From the NCBI GenBank assembly GCA_004553595.1, contig SFKZ01000008.1, positions 1-64,000 on the forward strand: 64,000 bases of DNA, read 5' to 3'. Positions 52,964 to 63,048 of this stretch are shown one piece after another (position 1 is the first letter of the stretch; each line of letters begins with the position of its first letter). The notes beneath the pieces are model-generated. The model was not told the origin of the DNA, did not search any database, and worked only from the letters and a program-made list of their open reading frames with translations. The position numbers and the translations under genes were made by a program. This DNA comes from Methanobrevibacter ruminantium (lineage in GTDB: Archaea > Methanobacteriota > Methanobacteria > Methanobacteriales > Methanobacteriaceae).

Positions 52964-54352
52964 TTATTTATTGCTTAAATAATCATGGATACCCTTAGCT
53001 GCCGCCTTTCCTGCACCCATAGCAAGAATAACAGTAGCTGCTCCGGTAACAGCATCTCCTCCCGCAAAAACGCCTTCCTTAGAAGTAGCTCCTATTTCCT
53101 CATTTGCAATAATGCAACCATGTCTGTTTGTTTCAAGTCCCTTAGTAGTTGAAGAAATAAGCGGATTAGGGCTTGTACCAAGTGACATAATGACAGTATC
53201 AACATCCATAATAAACTCTGAACCCTTTATTTCAACAGGACGTCTTCTTCCTGATTCATCAGGCTCACCAAGTTCCATACGAATACATTTCATTCCGGTT
53301 ACTAGACCCTTCTCATCCTCGATGATTTCAACAGGATTAGTAAGAAGCTCAAATTTAATTCCTTCTTCCATTGCATGATGTACTTCTTCAACTCGTGCAG
53401 GCAGTTCTTCAAGTGAACGACGATACACAATGCTGACATTTGCACCAAGTCTTAATGCTGTTCTTGCAGCATCCATTGCTACATTACCACCACCGACTAC
53501 TGCAACATTTTTGCCCGGCTTAATTGGAGTATCATAGCTTTCATCAAAGGCTTTCATAAGGTTTGAACGTGTAAGGTACTCGTTTGCTGAAAATACACCG
53601 TTAGCTGTTTCGCCCTTGATTCCCATAAACTTTGGAAGGCCTGCACCCGAACCAATAAATACTGCTTCGAAGCCTTCTTCTTCAATAAGCTCATCAACTG
53701 TAGTTGACTTTCCGATTACAACGTTTGTTTCAATTTTTACTCCAAGATTCTTAACATTCTCTATTTCTTTTGCAACTACGTCTTCTTTTGGTAATCTGAA
53801 CTCAGGAATACCGTATACCAAAACACCGCCTGCTTCATGAAGTGCTTCAAAAATAGTAACGTCATATCCAAGCTTAGCCAGGTCGCCTGCACAGGTAAGT
53901 CCTGCAGGGCCTGAACCTATAACAGCAACCTTCTTACCGTTCTTCTCTTTAGCACCCTCTGGCTTAATTCCCATCTCTCTTGCAGTATCAGCAACGAATC
54001 TTTCAAGCTTTCCAATTGAAACAGGCTCACCCTTAATTCCTCTGATACATTTTCCTTCACACTGTGATTCCTGTGGACAAACACGTCCGCAAACAGCAGG
54101 AAGTGCTGATGATTCAGAAATTACCTTATACGCTTCCTCAACGTTTCCTGTCTTAACCTGTTCAATAAACGCAGGAATATTAATTGCTACAGGACACCCT
54201 TTAATACACTGTGCATTTTTACAATTAAGGCATCTGTTAGCTTCTTCAATTGCTTCTTCTTTATTGTAGCCAAGACAAACTTCATCAAAGTTTTTTGCTC
54301 TTACTTTAGGTTCCTGTTCTCTTACCGGAACCTTTTTTAACACGTCACCCAT
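52964..54352 (-). CDS. NfnB-type/GltA small-subunit flavoprotein
   Basis: 462 residues: an N-terminal two-cluster ferredoxin-like domain (C-L-N-C-K-N-A-Q-C-I-K-G-C-P and C-G-R-V-C-P-Q-E-S-Q-C) and then two Rossmann folds (V-I-G-S-G-P-A-G-L-T-C-A-G and A-V-V-G-G-G-N-V-A-M-D-A-A-R). Commonly called glutamate synthase small subunit, but with an adjacent SudB-like gene and no gltB large subunit it fits NfnB, half of the NADH-dependent ferredoxin:NADP+ oxidoreductase. Confidence 0.93.
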   Translation of the reverse strand: MGDVLKKVPVREQEPKVRAKNFDEVCLGYNKEEAIEEANRCLNCKNAQCIKGCPVAINIPAFIEQVKTGNVEEAYKVISESSALPAVCGRVCPQESQCEGKCIRGIKGEPVSIGKLERFVADTAREMGIKPEGAKEKNGKKVAVIGSGPAGLTCAGDLAKLGYDVTIFEALHEAGGVLVYGIPEFRLPKEDVVAKEIENVKNLGVKIETNVVIGKSTTVDELIEEEGFEAVFIGSGAGLPKFMGIKGETANGVFSANEYLTRSNLMKAFDESYDTPIKPGKNVAVVGGGNVAMDAARTALRLGANVSIVYRRSLEELPARVEEVHHAMEEGIKFELLTNPVEIIEDEKGLVTGMKCIRMELGEPDESGRRRPVEIKGSEFIMDVDTVIMSLGTSPNPLISSTTKGLETNRHGCIIANEEIGATSKEGVFAGGDAVTGAATVILAMGAGKAAAKGIHDYLSNK

Positions 54353-54385
54353 CTTATTCTCCTTATAATCAAATTACAGATATTA

Positions 54386-55267
54386 TTAGTTGCAGTTGCC
54401 ACATCCACCGTGATGTGTATCTCCCTCTTTAGCTTTAAGATATGCTCTTCCTTCTTCACTCTTATAGAGAGTCTGTCTCTGCATTGCCTGGTCAAAATCA
54501 ACCTTATGTCCGTCGAACTCAGGACCATCAACGCATGCAAACTTCACTTCACCGCCAACTGTTACACGACAAGCGCCGCACATACCTGTACCGTCAACCA
54601 TTATAGGATTCAGGCTGACAATTGTCGGAAGATCATAATTCTTAGTAAGTAAGCAAACAAACTTCATCATAATCATTGGTCCGATTGCAACACAAACATC
54701 GTAGTTCTTCTTTTCTTCTTCAATAAGATACTTTATTGTATCTGTAACCATACCACTTCTTCCATAAGAACCATCATCTGTTGTAATATATAGATTTCCG
54801 GAATACTTCTTGAATTCATCTTCTAAAATAACAAGTTCTTTTGTCTTAGCACCGATAATAACGTCCGCTTCGATACCGTTTTCCTTAAGCCATTTAATTT
54901 GCGGTAAAACAGGTGCTGTACCAACACCGCCGGCAACGAACAGATACTTTCTCTTTTTAACCTCATCTATCGGATCTGTAACAAACTCAGAAGGCTGTCC
55001 CAGTGGGCCTGTAAAATCCCTGAAAGAATCTCCTGCCATCAATGAAGACATTCTGTATGTAGAAGCCCCAATAGCCATAAACACAATAGTAATTGTTCCT
55101 GCTTCCCTGTCATAATCGCAGATTGTCAATGGAATTCTCTCACCCTTTTCATCGATTTTTGCGATGATAAACTGTCCCGGCTTACATGATTTTGCTATTC
55201 TTTTCGCTGATACTACCATCTTGAAAATAGTTTCAGTAAGCTGTTCTCTCTCAATAATTTTGTACAT
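54386..55267 (-). CDS. NfnA/SudB-type FAD/NAD(P) oxidoreductase subunit
   Basis: 293 residues with FAD- and NAD-binding domains (R-I-P-L-T-I-C-D-Y and G-G-V-G-T-A-P-V-L-P). A [2Fe-2S] site is formed by D225-G-T-G-M-C230-G-A-C233 and C245, the Asp/three-Cys set known from NfnA. The last residues, H-H-G-G-C-G-N-C-N, form a short Cys/His tail. With the downstream gene it probably couples NADH, NADPH and ferredoxin by electron bifurcation. Confidence 0.92.
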   Translation of the reverse strand: MYKIIEREQLTETIFKMVVSAKRIAKSCKPGQFIIAKIDEKGERIPLTICDYDREAGTITIVFMAIGASTYRMSSLMAGDSFRDFTGPLGQPSEFVTDPIDEVKKRKYLFVAGGVGTAPVLPQIKWLKENGIEADVIIGAKTKELVILEDEFKKYSGNLYITTDDGSYGRSGMVTDTIKYLIEEEKKNYDVCVAIGPMIMMKFVCLLTKNYDLPTIVSLNPIMVDGTGMCGACRVTVGGEVKFACVDGPEFDGHKVDFDQAMQRQTLYKSEEGRAYLKAKEGDTHHGGCGNCN

Positions 55268-55289
55268 TTTTCTCCTCCAGTTTTAATTT

Positions 55290-56750
55290 CTATCTAAGTG
55301 CCTCTAATGTGTATTTCCCGGTAGATTTATTCAGAATAGCTTTATATGAAAGTCCGTTCAACACATCAACTGCATAATGATTCCCGGTTGGTTCTTTTTC
55401 TTCATCAGATTCATCATATTCATTTATAATATAATATGTTGAATTATTGGTTACACATGCCTGTTCGCATTTATAGGAATAGTCTGTGCTTCCGGAAAGC
55501 TTCTTCCAGTTAATAATTGCGTTAGTAGCTGTTTCCATATCAAGAAGAACTACCATTTCAAGTGATATATCAACACTTACAACATCACTTGAAACTCCTT
55601 TATTTGATATTACAGCAAATTTATATGTATGTTTACCAATGTACATAGGAATCGGGCCTATATACTTTTCATCTTCAATTGTCGGATCTTCTCCATCAAT
55701 CGTGTAATAACATACTTCATAATCTGCAAAATCCGCTTCAATCGGAGTCGGTACATTATACGTTCCGCCTGTTGTTTTAATAATCGGAGCATCAGGCACA
55801 AAGTAGTCAATTGTATATTCTGCTATTGTGTTTTCACTCTTAACTCCGAATTTATTTATCGCGACCGCATTAATTATATATTCTCCGGCTTCAAGCTCAA
55901 TTGGACCGTTATATAGTAAAGCATTTTCATCTGCATTCTGACCATCAAGAGTATAATATATTGTTGATTCTTCATCGGATGATAGAACTACTGTCTGCTT
56001 ACTGTCATAAACTCCCGACTCTACGGAAAAAGAAACGTTTGAAACTTTGTATTGCTTATATATATTAAGAATTTCCTCATCATTAATATCATTAAGCAGT
56101 TTACTTATTGAAGAATAGTCATTTAAGGCTTCGTAATTCTTAATTATTCTCTCATAGATATTCCGGTCATCATTCTGATTAATAAGTTCATACAAAACAG
56201 CATTACTCTCATCATACTTGCCGAGCATATAATAATTATCCGAAAGCAAAATACTGATTCTTATATCTTCAGAATCAATTGAATGTGCATGCTTAAGTAT
56301 TTTTACAGATTCGTCATACTGTTCACTCTCAAAGTAATCAAATGCTTTCTCATACTGTTTGTCTATTGAATAATAATCATTTATTCGTCTGTTAATCATT
56401 AATACTAAAAATACAATTACAAGACAAACAGCTCCTGCGATTACAAGAGCTTTAATTACTATTTTATCATCCGGCTTTTTGTCATCTAATCTGTCAATAG
56501 ATGTATGTTTTACAGAATTAATATTAATTTCCTTAGTAGCTTCAATGTCAATTTCTTTTGCAATTTCCTTTGTTGCAACTTTAGATAACTCCTGTATAAC
56601 ACCGGCTGTATCGTACTCATCCGTAAATGAAATATTGATATTTTCATCAACAGTAGCATCAAAATCAGGAACTATCCTGATTTCTTCACCACATGTTTCA
56701 CAATACAGATGTCCTTCCTGTATCGTGCTACCGCACTTTGGACAAATCAT
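55290..56750 (-). CDS. Zinc-ribbon, TPR and chitobiase-C-terminal-like domain membrane protein
   Basis: An N-terminal zinc ribbon (C-P-K-C-x14-C-E-T-C, residues 3-22) is followed by an acidic region, one membrane helix (about 100-120), TPR-like helices (about 135-235) and two CHB_HEX_C-like beta-domains: Y-Y-T-L-D-G (about 275) and Y-Y-T-I-D-G (about 360). The zinc ribbon would be inside and the rest outside the cell. The C-terminus ends in a small domain with two cysteines. Function unknown. Confidence 0.8.
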   Translation of the reverse strand: MICPKCGSTIQEGHLYCETCGEEIRIVPDFDATVDENINISFTDEYDTAGVIQELSKVATKEIAKEIDIEATKEININSVKHTSIDRLDDKKPDDKIVIKALVIAGAVCLVIVFLVLMINRRINDYYSIDKQYEKAFDYFESEQYDESVKILKHAHSIDSEDIRISILLSDNYYMLGKYDESNAVLYELINQNDDRNIYERIIKNYEALNDYSSISKLLNDINDEEILNIYKQYKVSNVSFSVESGVYDSKQTVVLSSDEESTIYYTLDGQNADENALLYNGPIELEAGEYIINAVAINKFGVKSENTIAEYTIDYFVPDAPIIKTTGGTYNVPTPIEADFADYEVCYYTIDGEDPTIEDEKYIGPIPMYIGKHTYKFAVISNKGVSSDVVSVDISLEMVVLLDMETATNAIINWKKLSGSTDYSYKCEQACVTNNSTYYIINEYDESDEEKEPTGNHYAVDVLNGLSYKAILNKSTGKYTLEALR

Positions 56751-56777
56751 TATTGTTTCATCCCTTACTAATACAAA

Positions 56778-57614
56778 TTATGCGTCTTTAAGACAGTTGC
56801 TCATTAACATTGCAATTGTCATAGGTCCGACTCCTCCGGGAACCGGAGTAATATAGCTTGTATGAGGTGCCACATCATCATAGTCAACGTCTCCACACAG
56901 CTTATTGTTTTCCATTCTGTGTATTCCTACATCGATGACGCATGCACCTTCTTTAACATATTCTGAATTTATCATTTTTGGCTTGCCAATAGCGACAACA
57001 AGAATATCTGCTCTTTTACAAACCTCTTTTAAATTGGCTGTCTTTGAATGACATACAGTAACTGTTCCGTTTTCTCTTAAAAGTAATACTGCCATAGGTT
57101 TACCAACAATATTGCTTCTGCCTATTACTACGCATTCCTTACCTTCAATAGAAATATTTGATCTCTTAAGAAGCTGTATAACACCTTGCGGAGTGCATGA
57201 CAAAAATCCATCCTCACCGATTAACAGTGCACCTACAGACATTGGATGGAATCCGTCAACGTCTTTTTGAGGAGATATTCTTCTTATTATTGTATCTTCA
57301 TCAATGTGTTTTGGAACAGGAAGCTGTACTAATATTCCTGTTACTTCATCATCGTTATTAAGCTCGTCAATAAGCTTTATAAGTTCATCCTGTGTTGTTT
57401 CTTCCTTAAGCTCAAATGACTTAGAACCGATTCCAATATATTCACATGCCTTTTTCTTATTGCCTACGTATACTGTTGAAGCCGGGTCGTTTCCAACCTG
57501 AATTACGGCAAGACAAGGTATTTTTTTACCTTCAGCTTTAAGGCTTAATACTTTAGCCTTTAACTCATCCTTTATCTCTTGTGAAATCTTTTTCCCATCA
57601 ATTATCTTAGTCAT
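56778..57614 (-). CDS. folD: Methylene-THF dehydrogenase/methenyl-THF cyclohydrolase
   Basis: FolD interconverts methylene-, methenyl- and formyl-THF. The 278-residue protein has the active-site lysine in Y-V-G-N-K-K (about 52-57), V-Q-L-P-V-P-K-H and the NADP loop V-I-G-R-S-N-I-V-G-K-P, and ends P-V-P-G-G-V-G-P-M-T. It follows fhs by 18 bases. Confidence 0.98.
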   Translation of the reverse strand: MTKIIDGKKISQEIKDELKAKVLSLKAEGKKIPCLAVIQVGNDPASTVYVGNKKKACEYIGIGSKSFELKEETTQDELIKLIDELNNDDEVTGILVQLPVPKHIDEDTIIRRISPQKDVDGFHPMSVGALLIGEDGFLSCTPQGVIQLLKRSNISIEGKECVVIGRSNIVGKPMAVLLLRENGTVTVCHSKTANLKEVCKRADILVVAIGKPKMINSEYVKEGACVIDVGIHRMENNKLCGDVDYDDVAPHTSYITPVPGGVGPMTIAMLMSNCLKDA

Positions 57615-57632
57615 ATAAGCTCCTTATTATAT

Positions 57633-59303
57633 TTAGAATAATCCTGTAATATTGCCATCATCATCAACATCAATGCTGTATGCGGCAGGATTTTTAGAAA
57701 GTCCCGGCATAGTCATTATTGAACCAGTAATTGCAACAATAAATCCTGCACCTGCAGATACATACATATCTCTTACAGTTATTTCAAAATCATTAGGTCT
57801 TCCAAGCTTTGTGGCATCATCAGAAAGTGAATACTGTGTTTTTGCCATACATATCGGTAGTTCGGAATATCCGTGCTTATTAAGGTTATTTATTTCCTTT
57901 TCAACATTTAATGTATACTTAACACCTTTGGCACCATAGATTTCCTTTGCAATTGTTAAAATCTTTTCCTTTATCGGAAGCTTTTCATCATATAAAGGCT
58001 TAAAATCAGATTTTTTGTTTTCAATTGAATTAATAACTTTTTGTGCAAGTTCTATTCCGCCCTGTCCGCCTTCCGTAAATACATTTGAAAGTGCAAATTC
58101 ACAGCCTCTTTCCTCACAGAATTTCTTAATAAATTCATGCTCAGCTTGAGTATCTGATGCAAATGCATTAAGAGTAACTACAACAGGAACATTATATTTC
58201 TTGAGATTTTCAATGTGTTTTTCAAGATTTACAATTCCCTTTTGCAATGCTGAAAGATTCTCGGTAGCCAAATCTGCTTTTTCAACTCCGCCATTATATT
58301 TAAGAGCTCTTACCGTTGCAACAAGAACTACACAGGCAGGCTTTAATCCCGCTTTTCTGCATTTAATATCAAAAAACTTTTCTGCTCCAAGGTCTGCACC
58401 GAATCCGGCTTCAGTAATACAATAATCTGCCATCTTAAGTCCTGCTTTTGTGGCTATTACAGAATTACAACCATGAGCTATATTGGCAAAAGGGCCACCA
58501 TGAATAAGTACAGGTGTATGCTCTAAAGTCTGAACTAAATTAGGCTTAATTGCTTCTTTTAAAAGAGCAGCCATTCCGCCTACTGCCTTAATGTCATTAG
58601 CAGTAACAGGATTTCCGTCATAATCATATGCAACAACCATTCTTGAAAGACGTCTTTTTAAATCCTTAAAATCTGTTGCAAGACAAAGAACTGCCATGAT
58701 TTCAGAAGCAACCGTAATGACAAAATGATCTTCTCTTACAAAGCCGTCAGTCTTAGAACCAAGTCCTACAACAACATTTCTTAATACTCTGTCATTCATA
58801 TCAACACATCGTTTAAATACGATACTTCTTGTATCAATATTCTTTTCATTTCCTTGCTGGATATGGTTGTCAAGAAGTGCGGCACAAAGATTATTGGCAC
58901 TTGTAATAGCATGAAAATCCCCTGTAAAATGAAGGTTAATCTCATCCATTGGAACTACCTGTGCATAACCACCGCCTGCAGCTCCGCCTTTAATTCCAAA
59001 ACACGGGCCAAGTGATGGTTCTCTTAATGCAAGTACTACCTTTTTATTAAGTTTTGAAAAAGCATCTGCAAGACCTACGCTTGTAGTAGTTTTCCCTTCA
59101 CCTGCCGGTGTCGGATTAATTGCAGTAACTAAAATAAGCTTTCCGTCTTCATTATTTTCTATTGACTTTAAGTATTCAGAAGACAGCTTTGCCTTGTATT
59201 TTCCATACATTTCAATATCATCTTCACTGATATTAAGTCTTCCTGCAATCTCTTTAATATTCAGTTTTTCAGCTTCTCTTGCGATTTCAATATCTGCTTT
59301 CAT
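57633..59303 (-). CDS. fhs: Formate-tetrahydrofolate ligase
   Basis: Fhs makes 10-formyl-THF from formate, THF and ATP. The 556-residue protein has the P-loop T-P-A-G-E-G-K-T-T-T (about 65-74) and the E-P-S-L-G-P-C-F-G-I-K-G-G-A-A-G-G-G-Y motif. Its ATG overlaps the ftsK stop by one base. In this family it feeds purine synthesis and, in acetogens, the methyl branch; no acetyl-CoA synthase genes are in view. Confidence 0.98.
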   Translation of the reverse strand: MKADIEIAREAEKLNIKEIAGRLNISEDDIEMYGKYKAKLSSEYLKSIENNEDGKLILVTAINPTPAGEGKTTTSVGLADAFSKLNKKVVLALREPSLGPCFGIKGGAAGGGYAQVVPMDEINLHFTGDFHAITSANNLCAALLDNHIQQGNEKNIDTRSIVFKRCVDMNDRVLRNVVVGLGSKTDGFVREDHFVITVASEIMAVLCLATDFKDLKRRLSRMVVAYDYDGNPVTANDIKAVGGMAALLKEAIKPNLVQTLEHTPVLIHGGPFANIAHGCNSVIATKAGLKMADYCITEAGFGADLGAEKFFDIKCRKAGLKPACVVLVATVRALKYNGGVEKADLATENLSALQKGIVNLEKHIENLKKYNVPVVVTLNAFASDTQAEHEFIKKFCEERGCEFALSNVFTEGGQGGIELAQKVINSIENKKSDFKPLYDEKLPIKEKILTIAKEIYGAKGVKYTLNVEKEINNLNKHGYSELPICMAKTQYSLSDDATKLGRPNDFEITVRDMYVSAGAGFIVAITGSIMTMPGLSKNPAAYSIDVDDDGNITGLF

Positions 59304-62014
59304 TAAAACTCTCCTTGTTCTAAAGCATTTTCAAATTCTTCCATACTCATGAGTACTTTTCTTGGTTTTGTTCCTTCCTCTTGAGATACAATGCCTGCTT
59401 CAAAAAGCTGATCCATAATTCTTGCAGCTCTGTTAAAGCCGATTTTGAATCTTCTCTGAAAATATCCGATTGATGCTTTGTCCTGTTCTATTACAAGCCT
59501 TGCCGCTTCAATAAAATACTGGTCTTTGTCTGAATCGTTATCCTGACTATTTCCACCTAAGCCCTGCTTTGTACCGTTAGAATCCAAAGCCTGCGAATTG
59601 ACCTTTGCAAGCACATCCTCGTCATAATAACCCTCGCCGCAATTTGCCTTTAAAAAGTCAACAATTTCGCTAATTTCCTCATCTGAAATAAATGCACCCT
59701 GAACTCGTGAAGGCTTAGTATAGCCTTGAGGATAAAAGAGCATATCGCCCTTTCCTAACAAACGTTCAGCACCATTCATATCAAGAATTGTTCTCGAATC
59801 GACTCCCGATGAAACAGCGAATGCGATACGGCTTGGCATATTAGCCTTAATGAGTCCTGTAATTACATCTACAGACGGACGCTGCGTTGCAATTACCAGA
59901 TGAATACCTGCTGCTCTGGCAAGCTGGGCCAGTCTACATATTGAAGCTTCAACTTCATTTGATGCTACCATCATAAGGTCTGCAAGCTCGTCTACAATAA
60001 TTACAATCTGAGGAAGTTTCTTTGGTCTTTCTGCTTCATTAACATTAGCCATTACCTGTTCAAGCTTCTTATTGTAGCCCTTTAAGTCCCTTACACCGAA
60101 TTCAGCAAATTTGTTATATCTGTCGGTCATTTCCGCTACGCCCCAGTTAAGCGCTGCGGCAGCTTTTTTTGGATCTGTAACAACGGGAATCATAAGATGC
60201 GGTATTCCATTATAGACAGAAAGCTCAACGACCTTAGGGTCAACCATAATAAGCTTAACCTCATCAGGTGTAGCCTTGTAAATAATACTCATAATAAGAG
60301 TATTTATACATACTGACTTTCCCGAACCTGTAGAACCGGCAATCAGAAGATGCGGCATCTTACCTATGTCTGCAACAACAGTTGAACCCGATAAGTCTTT
60401 TCCTACAGCAAAGCTTATCTTTGAATTTGCCTCCTTGAATTCCTTTGAATCAATGAGTTCTCTAAATGAGACCATTGATACTTCTTTATTAGGAATCTCT
60501 ATACCAACTGCAGCTTTTCCGGGAATTGGAGCTTCTATTCTAATATCCCTTGCAGCCATGTTTAACTTAATATCATCTTGAAGATTTGTAATTTTAGAAA
60601 CTTTTGTTCCGACTTCAGGCTGCATCTCATATCGTGTTACTGACGGGCCTTGTGCAATATCTGTTATAGTAACATTTACACCAAAAGTCTTAAGTGTTGT
60701 CTGAAGCTTTGCCGCCGTTTCCCTAAGTTTTGCTACTGATTCTGTATTTACATTTTTAGCAACCGACTTAAGCAAAGTGATAGGCGGGAATTTATATACA
60801 CTTTTTTTCCTGACAGGCTTTTTAATCGGTTTTAGGTTTTCCGACTTAATAAAAGAATCTTCGTATTCTGTCTGTTTTTCTTTTTCCTTTATTTCGCCAT
60901 GTCCGACAATATTCTCACCTGTAATATTGATTTTGCCGTTTAATGTAGTGTTAGCGTAACTATCTTCATACACATTTGAATCATTATTATCGGAATATGA
61001 AATAATTTCATCATCATCAGTGACATCGGAAATGAATGGCTTACTAATCTTAAATTCTTTCTCGTCATCAATTTCAATATTATGAATTGTACGAATATTT
61101 ATATTAGGCGTAACAGCCTCAAGATTTTCTGCTTCGTTAATATCATTTCGTGACCATTTAGTGACATCAACATCAGAAATGCTGCCATCGCCTTTAATCT
61201 CATGTATATCGTCAGCATCTTCAATAGGTGGTGTCAGCTTTGTATTAAGCATTACACCTGAGACAACTTTATCTTTTCTTAATTCTTCCTTTTCAATAAG
61301 ACGTTGTCTGTTATGCTCTTCTCTTATTCTTCTCTTTTCGTCACGTCTGTCTTTATATTTTATAGAATAATCCTTTGACGAATTATATATTGTTTCCGAG
61401 CCGTGTTTAACTCCTGAGAAAAATGATCTTTCTGTAATAAGTACAATTGCAACAATCGAAAGAATAATTAATACAATATATGTTCCCGGTGTTCCGATAG
61501 TTTTAGTAAGTACACTGCTGATAATTCCACCGATTATTCCGCCGCCCTTATGTGCTTCACTGCAATGAGTATAATACTCCGTAATTTTTACTGCACTAAA
61601 GTCCTTATCAAACATAAGCTCAGATAAAGACATAAGAATAAGCAATAAAACAAAGGCAAAAATAACCTTAATATATGCGACACTTTTTCCTCGGTTAGAT
61701 ATATAGAATGCAGCCGAAAAGAAAATCACAACCGGTACAATATATGATACTATTCCAAAAACGCCAAAAAAGAATCCCTGAAGAACCTTACCAAATGAAC
61801 CGAGTATGCCAAATAAAGCAAGATAAATCAATATGCTGACGCCTAAAATGCACAAAAGCACCGCTTCATCACGTATACTGTCATCAACGGTAACAAGATT
61901 CGCAATATCTTTCTTTTTTCTTTTTGTATTGCCACGTTTCGTGTTTGTCTTTGTGGCACCCTTCTTAGTGTTCCGGCTTGTACTTTTGCCTGAACCTGTA
62001 GACCTTGTAGCCAT
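59303..62014 (-). CDS. ftsK: DNA translocase FtsK/SpoIIIE
   Basis: 903 residues: four membrane helices (about 45-195), a long charged linker, and the motor with Walker A I-A-G-S-T-G-S-G-K-S (about 555-564) and Walker B I-V-D-E-L-A-D-L-M-M. The C-terminal gamma winged helix (R-R-F-K-I-G-F-N-R-A-A-R-I-M-D) reads KOPS/SRS sites. It pumps DNA through the septum. It follows uppP by 50 bases. Confidence 0.97.
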   Translation of the reverse strand: MATRSTGSGKSTSRNTKKGATKTNTKRGNTKRKKKDIANLVTVDDSIRDEAVLLCILGVSILIYLALFGILGSFGKVLQGFFFGVFGIVSYIVPVVIFFSAAFYISNRGKSVAYIKVIFAFVLLLILMSLSELMFDKDFSAVKITEYYTHCSEAHKGGGIIGGIISSVLTKTIGTPGTYIVLIILSIVAIVLITERSFFSGVKHGSETIYNSSKDYSIKYKDRRDEKRRIREEHNRQRLIEKEELRKDKVVSGVMLNTKLTPPIEDADDIHEIKGDGSISDVDVTKWSRNDINEAENLEAVTPNINIRTIHNIEIDDEKEFKISKPFISDVTDDDEIISYSDNNDSNVYEDSYANTTLNGKINITGENIVGHGEIKEKEKQTEYEDSFIKSENLKPIKKPVRKKSVYKFPPITLLKSVAKNVNTESVAKLRETAAKLQTTLKTFGVNVTITDIAQGPSVTRYEMQPEVGTKVSKITNLQDDIKLNMAARDIRIEAPIPGKAAVGIEIPNKEVSMVSFRELIDSKEFKEANSKISFAVGKDLSGSTVVADIGKMPHLLIAGSTGSGKSVCINTLIMSIIYKATPDEVKLIMVDPKVVELSVYNGIPHLMIPVVTDPKKAAAALNWGVAEMTDRYNKFAEFGVRDLKGYNKKLEQVMANVNEAERPKKLPQIVIIVDELADLMMVASNEVEASICRLAQLARAAGIHLVIATQRPSVDVITGLIKANMPSRIAFAVSSGVDSRTILDMNGAERLLGKGDMLFYPQGYTKPSRVQGAFISDEEISEIVDFLKANCGEGYYDEDVLAKVNSQALDSNGTKQGLGGNSQDNDSDKDQYFIEAARLVIEQDKASIGYFQRRFKIGFNRAARIMDQLFEAGIVSQEEGTKPRKVLMSMEEFENALEQGEF

Positions 62015-62064
62015 ACTTCCCCCTATTTTTCATTCGATTCACATCCCTCTTATGAACCGAAAGA

Positions 62065-62943
62065 TTAAAAACTTATTATATATGCAATTATTGAAACGAC
62101 CCCTATTCCGAAACAATAAAATGCAAAGTATTTAAAACTCTTTTTCTGTACTAACTTTGTAGTAAAGATTAATGCAAAATAACCAACTACAGCTGCTATA
62201 ACCATACCGACAATATAAACTGCAATATCGCCTCCCGTAACTGTCTCAGAAGAAATCTTTGACAGCTTTAGAATCAATGCACCAAAAATCGCAGGCATAG
62301 ACATAATAAATGAATATTTAACTGCAAACTTTCTGTCGAATCCACAGAGAATACATGCTGTTATAGTAGTTCCTGATCTTGATAATCCAGGAAGTGTTGC
62401 AATTCCCTGTGCCGTTCCTATTGCGAATGCATCATATACTGTGGCATCTTTTGGTTTTTTCGTACCATCAGCAAGAAAATCCGAAATCAAAATAATTACA
62501 GCGGTTGCAATAAGACATATTCCGGGAACCAGCAGTTCATTCTCTACTGTTTCAATAATGTCATTAAGTAAAAAACCAATAATGGCAGTCGGTATAGATG
62601 AAACTATAATCAATACAACAAATCTTCTGTATGCAGAAGACATTATTTTAATATAATACTGGTCATCTTTATGTGTAATTCTGTCTATAAAAATAAGAAA
62701 ATTCGTGAAGACATCCCTTACTATTGAAATAAACTCCAAAATCAGTTTAACAATGTCCTTACGCATTACAATACAGATGGCAACCAGTGTTGCAACATGC
62801 AATAATACATCATATAAGGCGCCTGTTTCCAAATCCATTCTTAAAATGTTCTTCATAATGGCAAGATGCCCTGAACTTGATACCGGTAAAAACTCGGTAA
62901 GCCCTTGTATAACTCCTAATATTATTGCCTGAACTATTGTCAT
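62065..62943 (-). CDS. uppP: Undecaprenyl-diphosphatase (UppP/BacA)
   Basis: UppP recycles undecaprenyl pyrophosphate, the lipid carrier of wall synthesis. The 292-residue polytopic protein has G-L-T-E-F-L-P-V-S-S-S-G-H (about 15-27) and L-P-G-L-S-R-S-G-T-T-I (about 180-190), the two catalytic loops. Confidence 0.97.
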   Translation of the reverse strand: MTIVQAIILGVIQGLTEFLPVSSSGHLAIMKNILRMDLETGALYDVLLHVATLVAICIVMRKDIVKLILEFISIVRDVFTNFLIFIDRITHKDDQYYIKIMSSAYRRFVVLIIVSSIPTAIIGFLLNDIIETVENELLVPGICLIATAVIILISDFLADGTKKPKDATVYDAFAIGTAQGIATLPGLSRSGTTITACILCGFDRKFAVKYSFIMSMPAIFGALILKLSKISSETVTGGDIAVYIVGMVIAAVVGYFALIFTTKLVQKKSFKYFAFYCFGIGVVSIIAYIISF

Positions 62944-62978
62944 TATTATATCCTCAAAAATAAAACCATATCCGATTT

Positions 62979-63007
62979 ATTCTATCATAATCGCTGTATT
63001 ATCGCAA
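62979..63007 (-). promoter_or_regulatory. Candidate promoter of uppP-ftsK operon
   Basis: Minus strand: TTGCGA (63007-63002), 17-base spacer, TAGAAT (62984-62979), about 36 bases before the ATG at 62943. Confidence 0.5.
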
Positions 63008-63048
63008 TAAATCAGCGTTTTGTGTCATATAAAACGTTGGCTTTCCAT

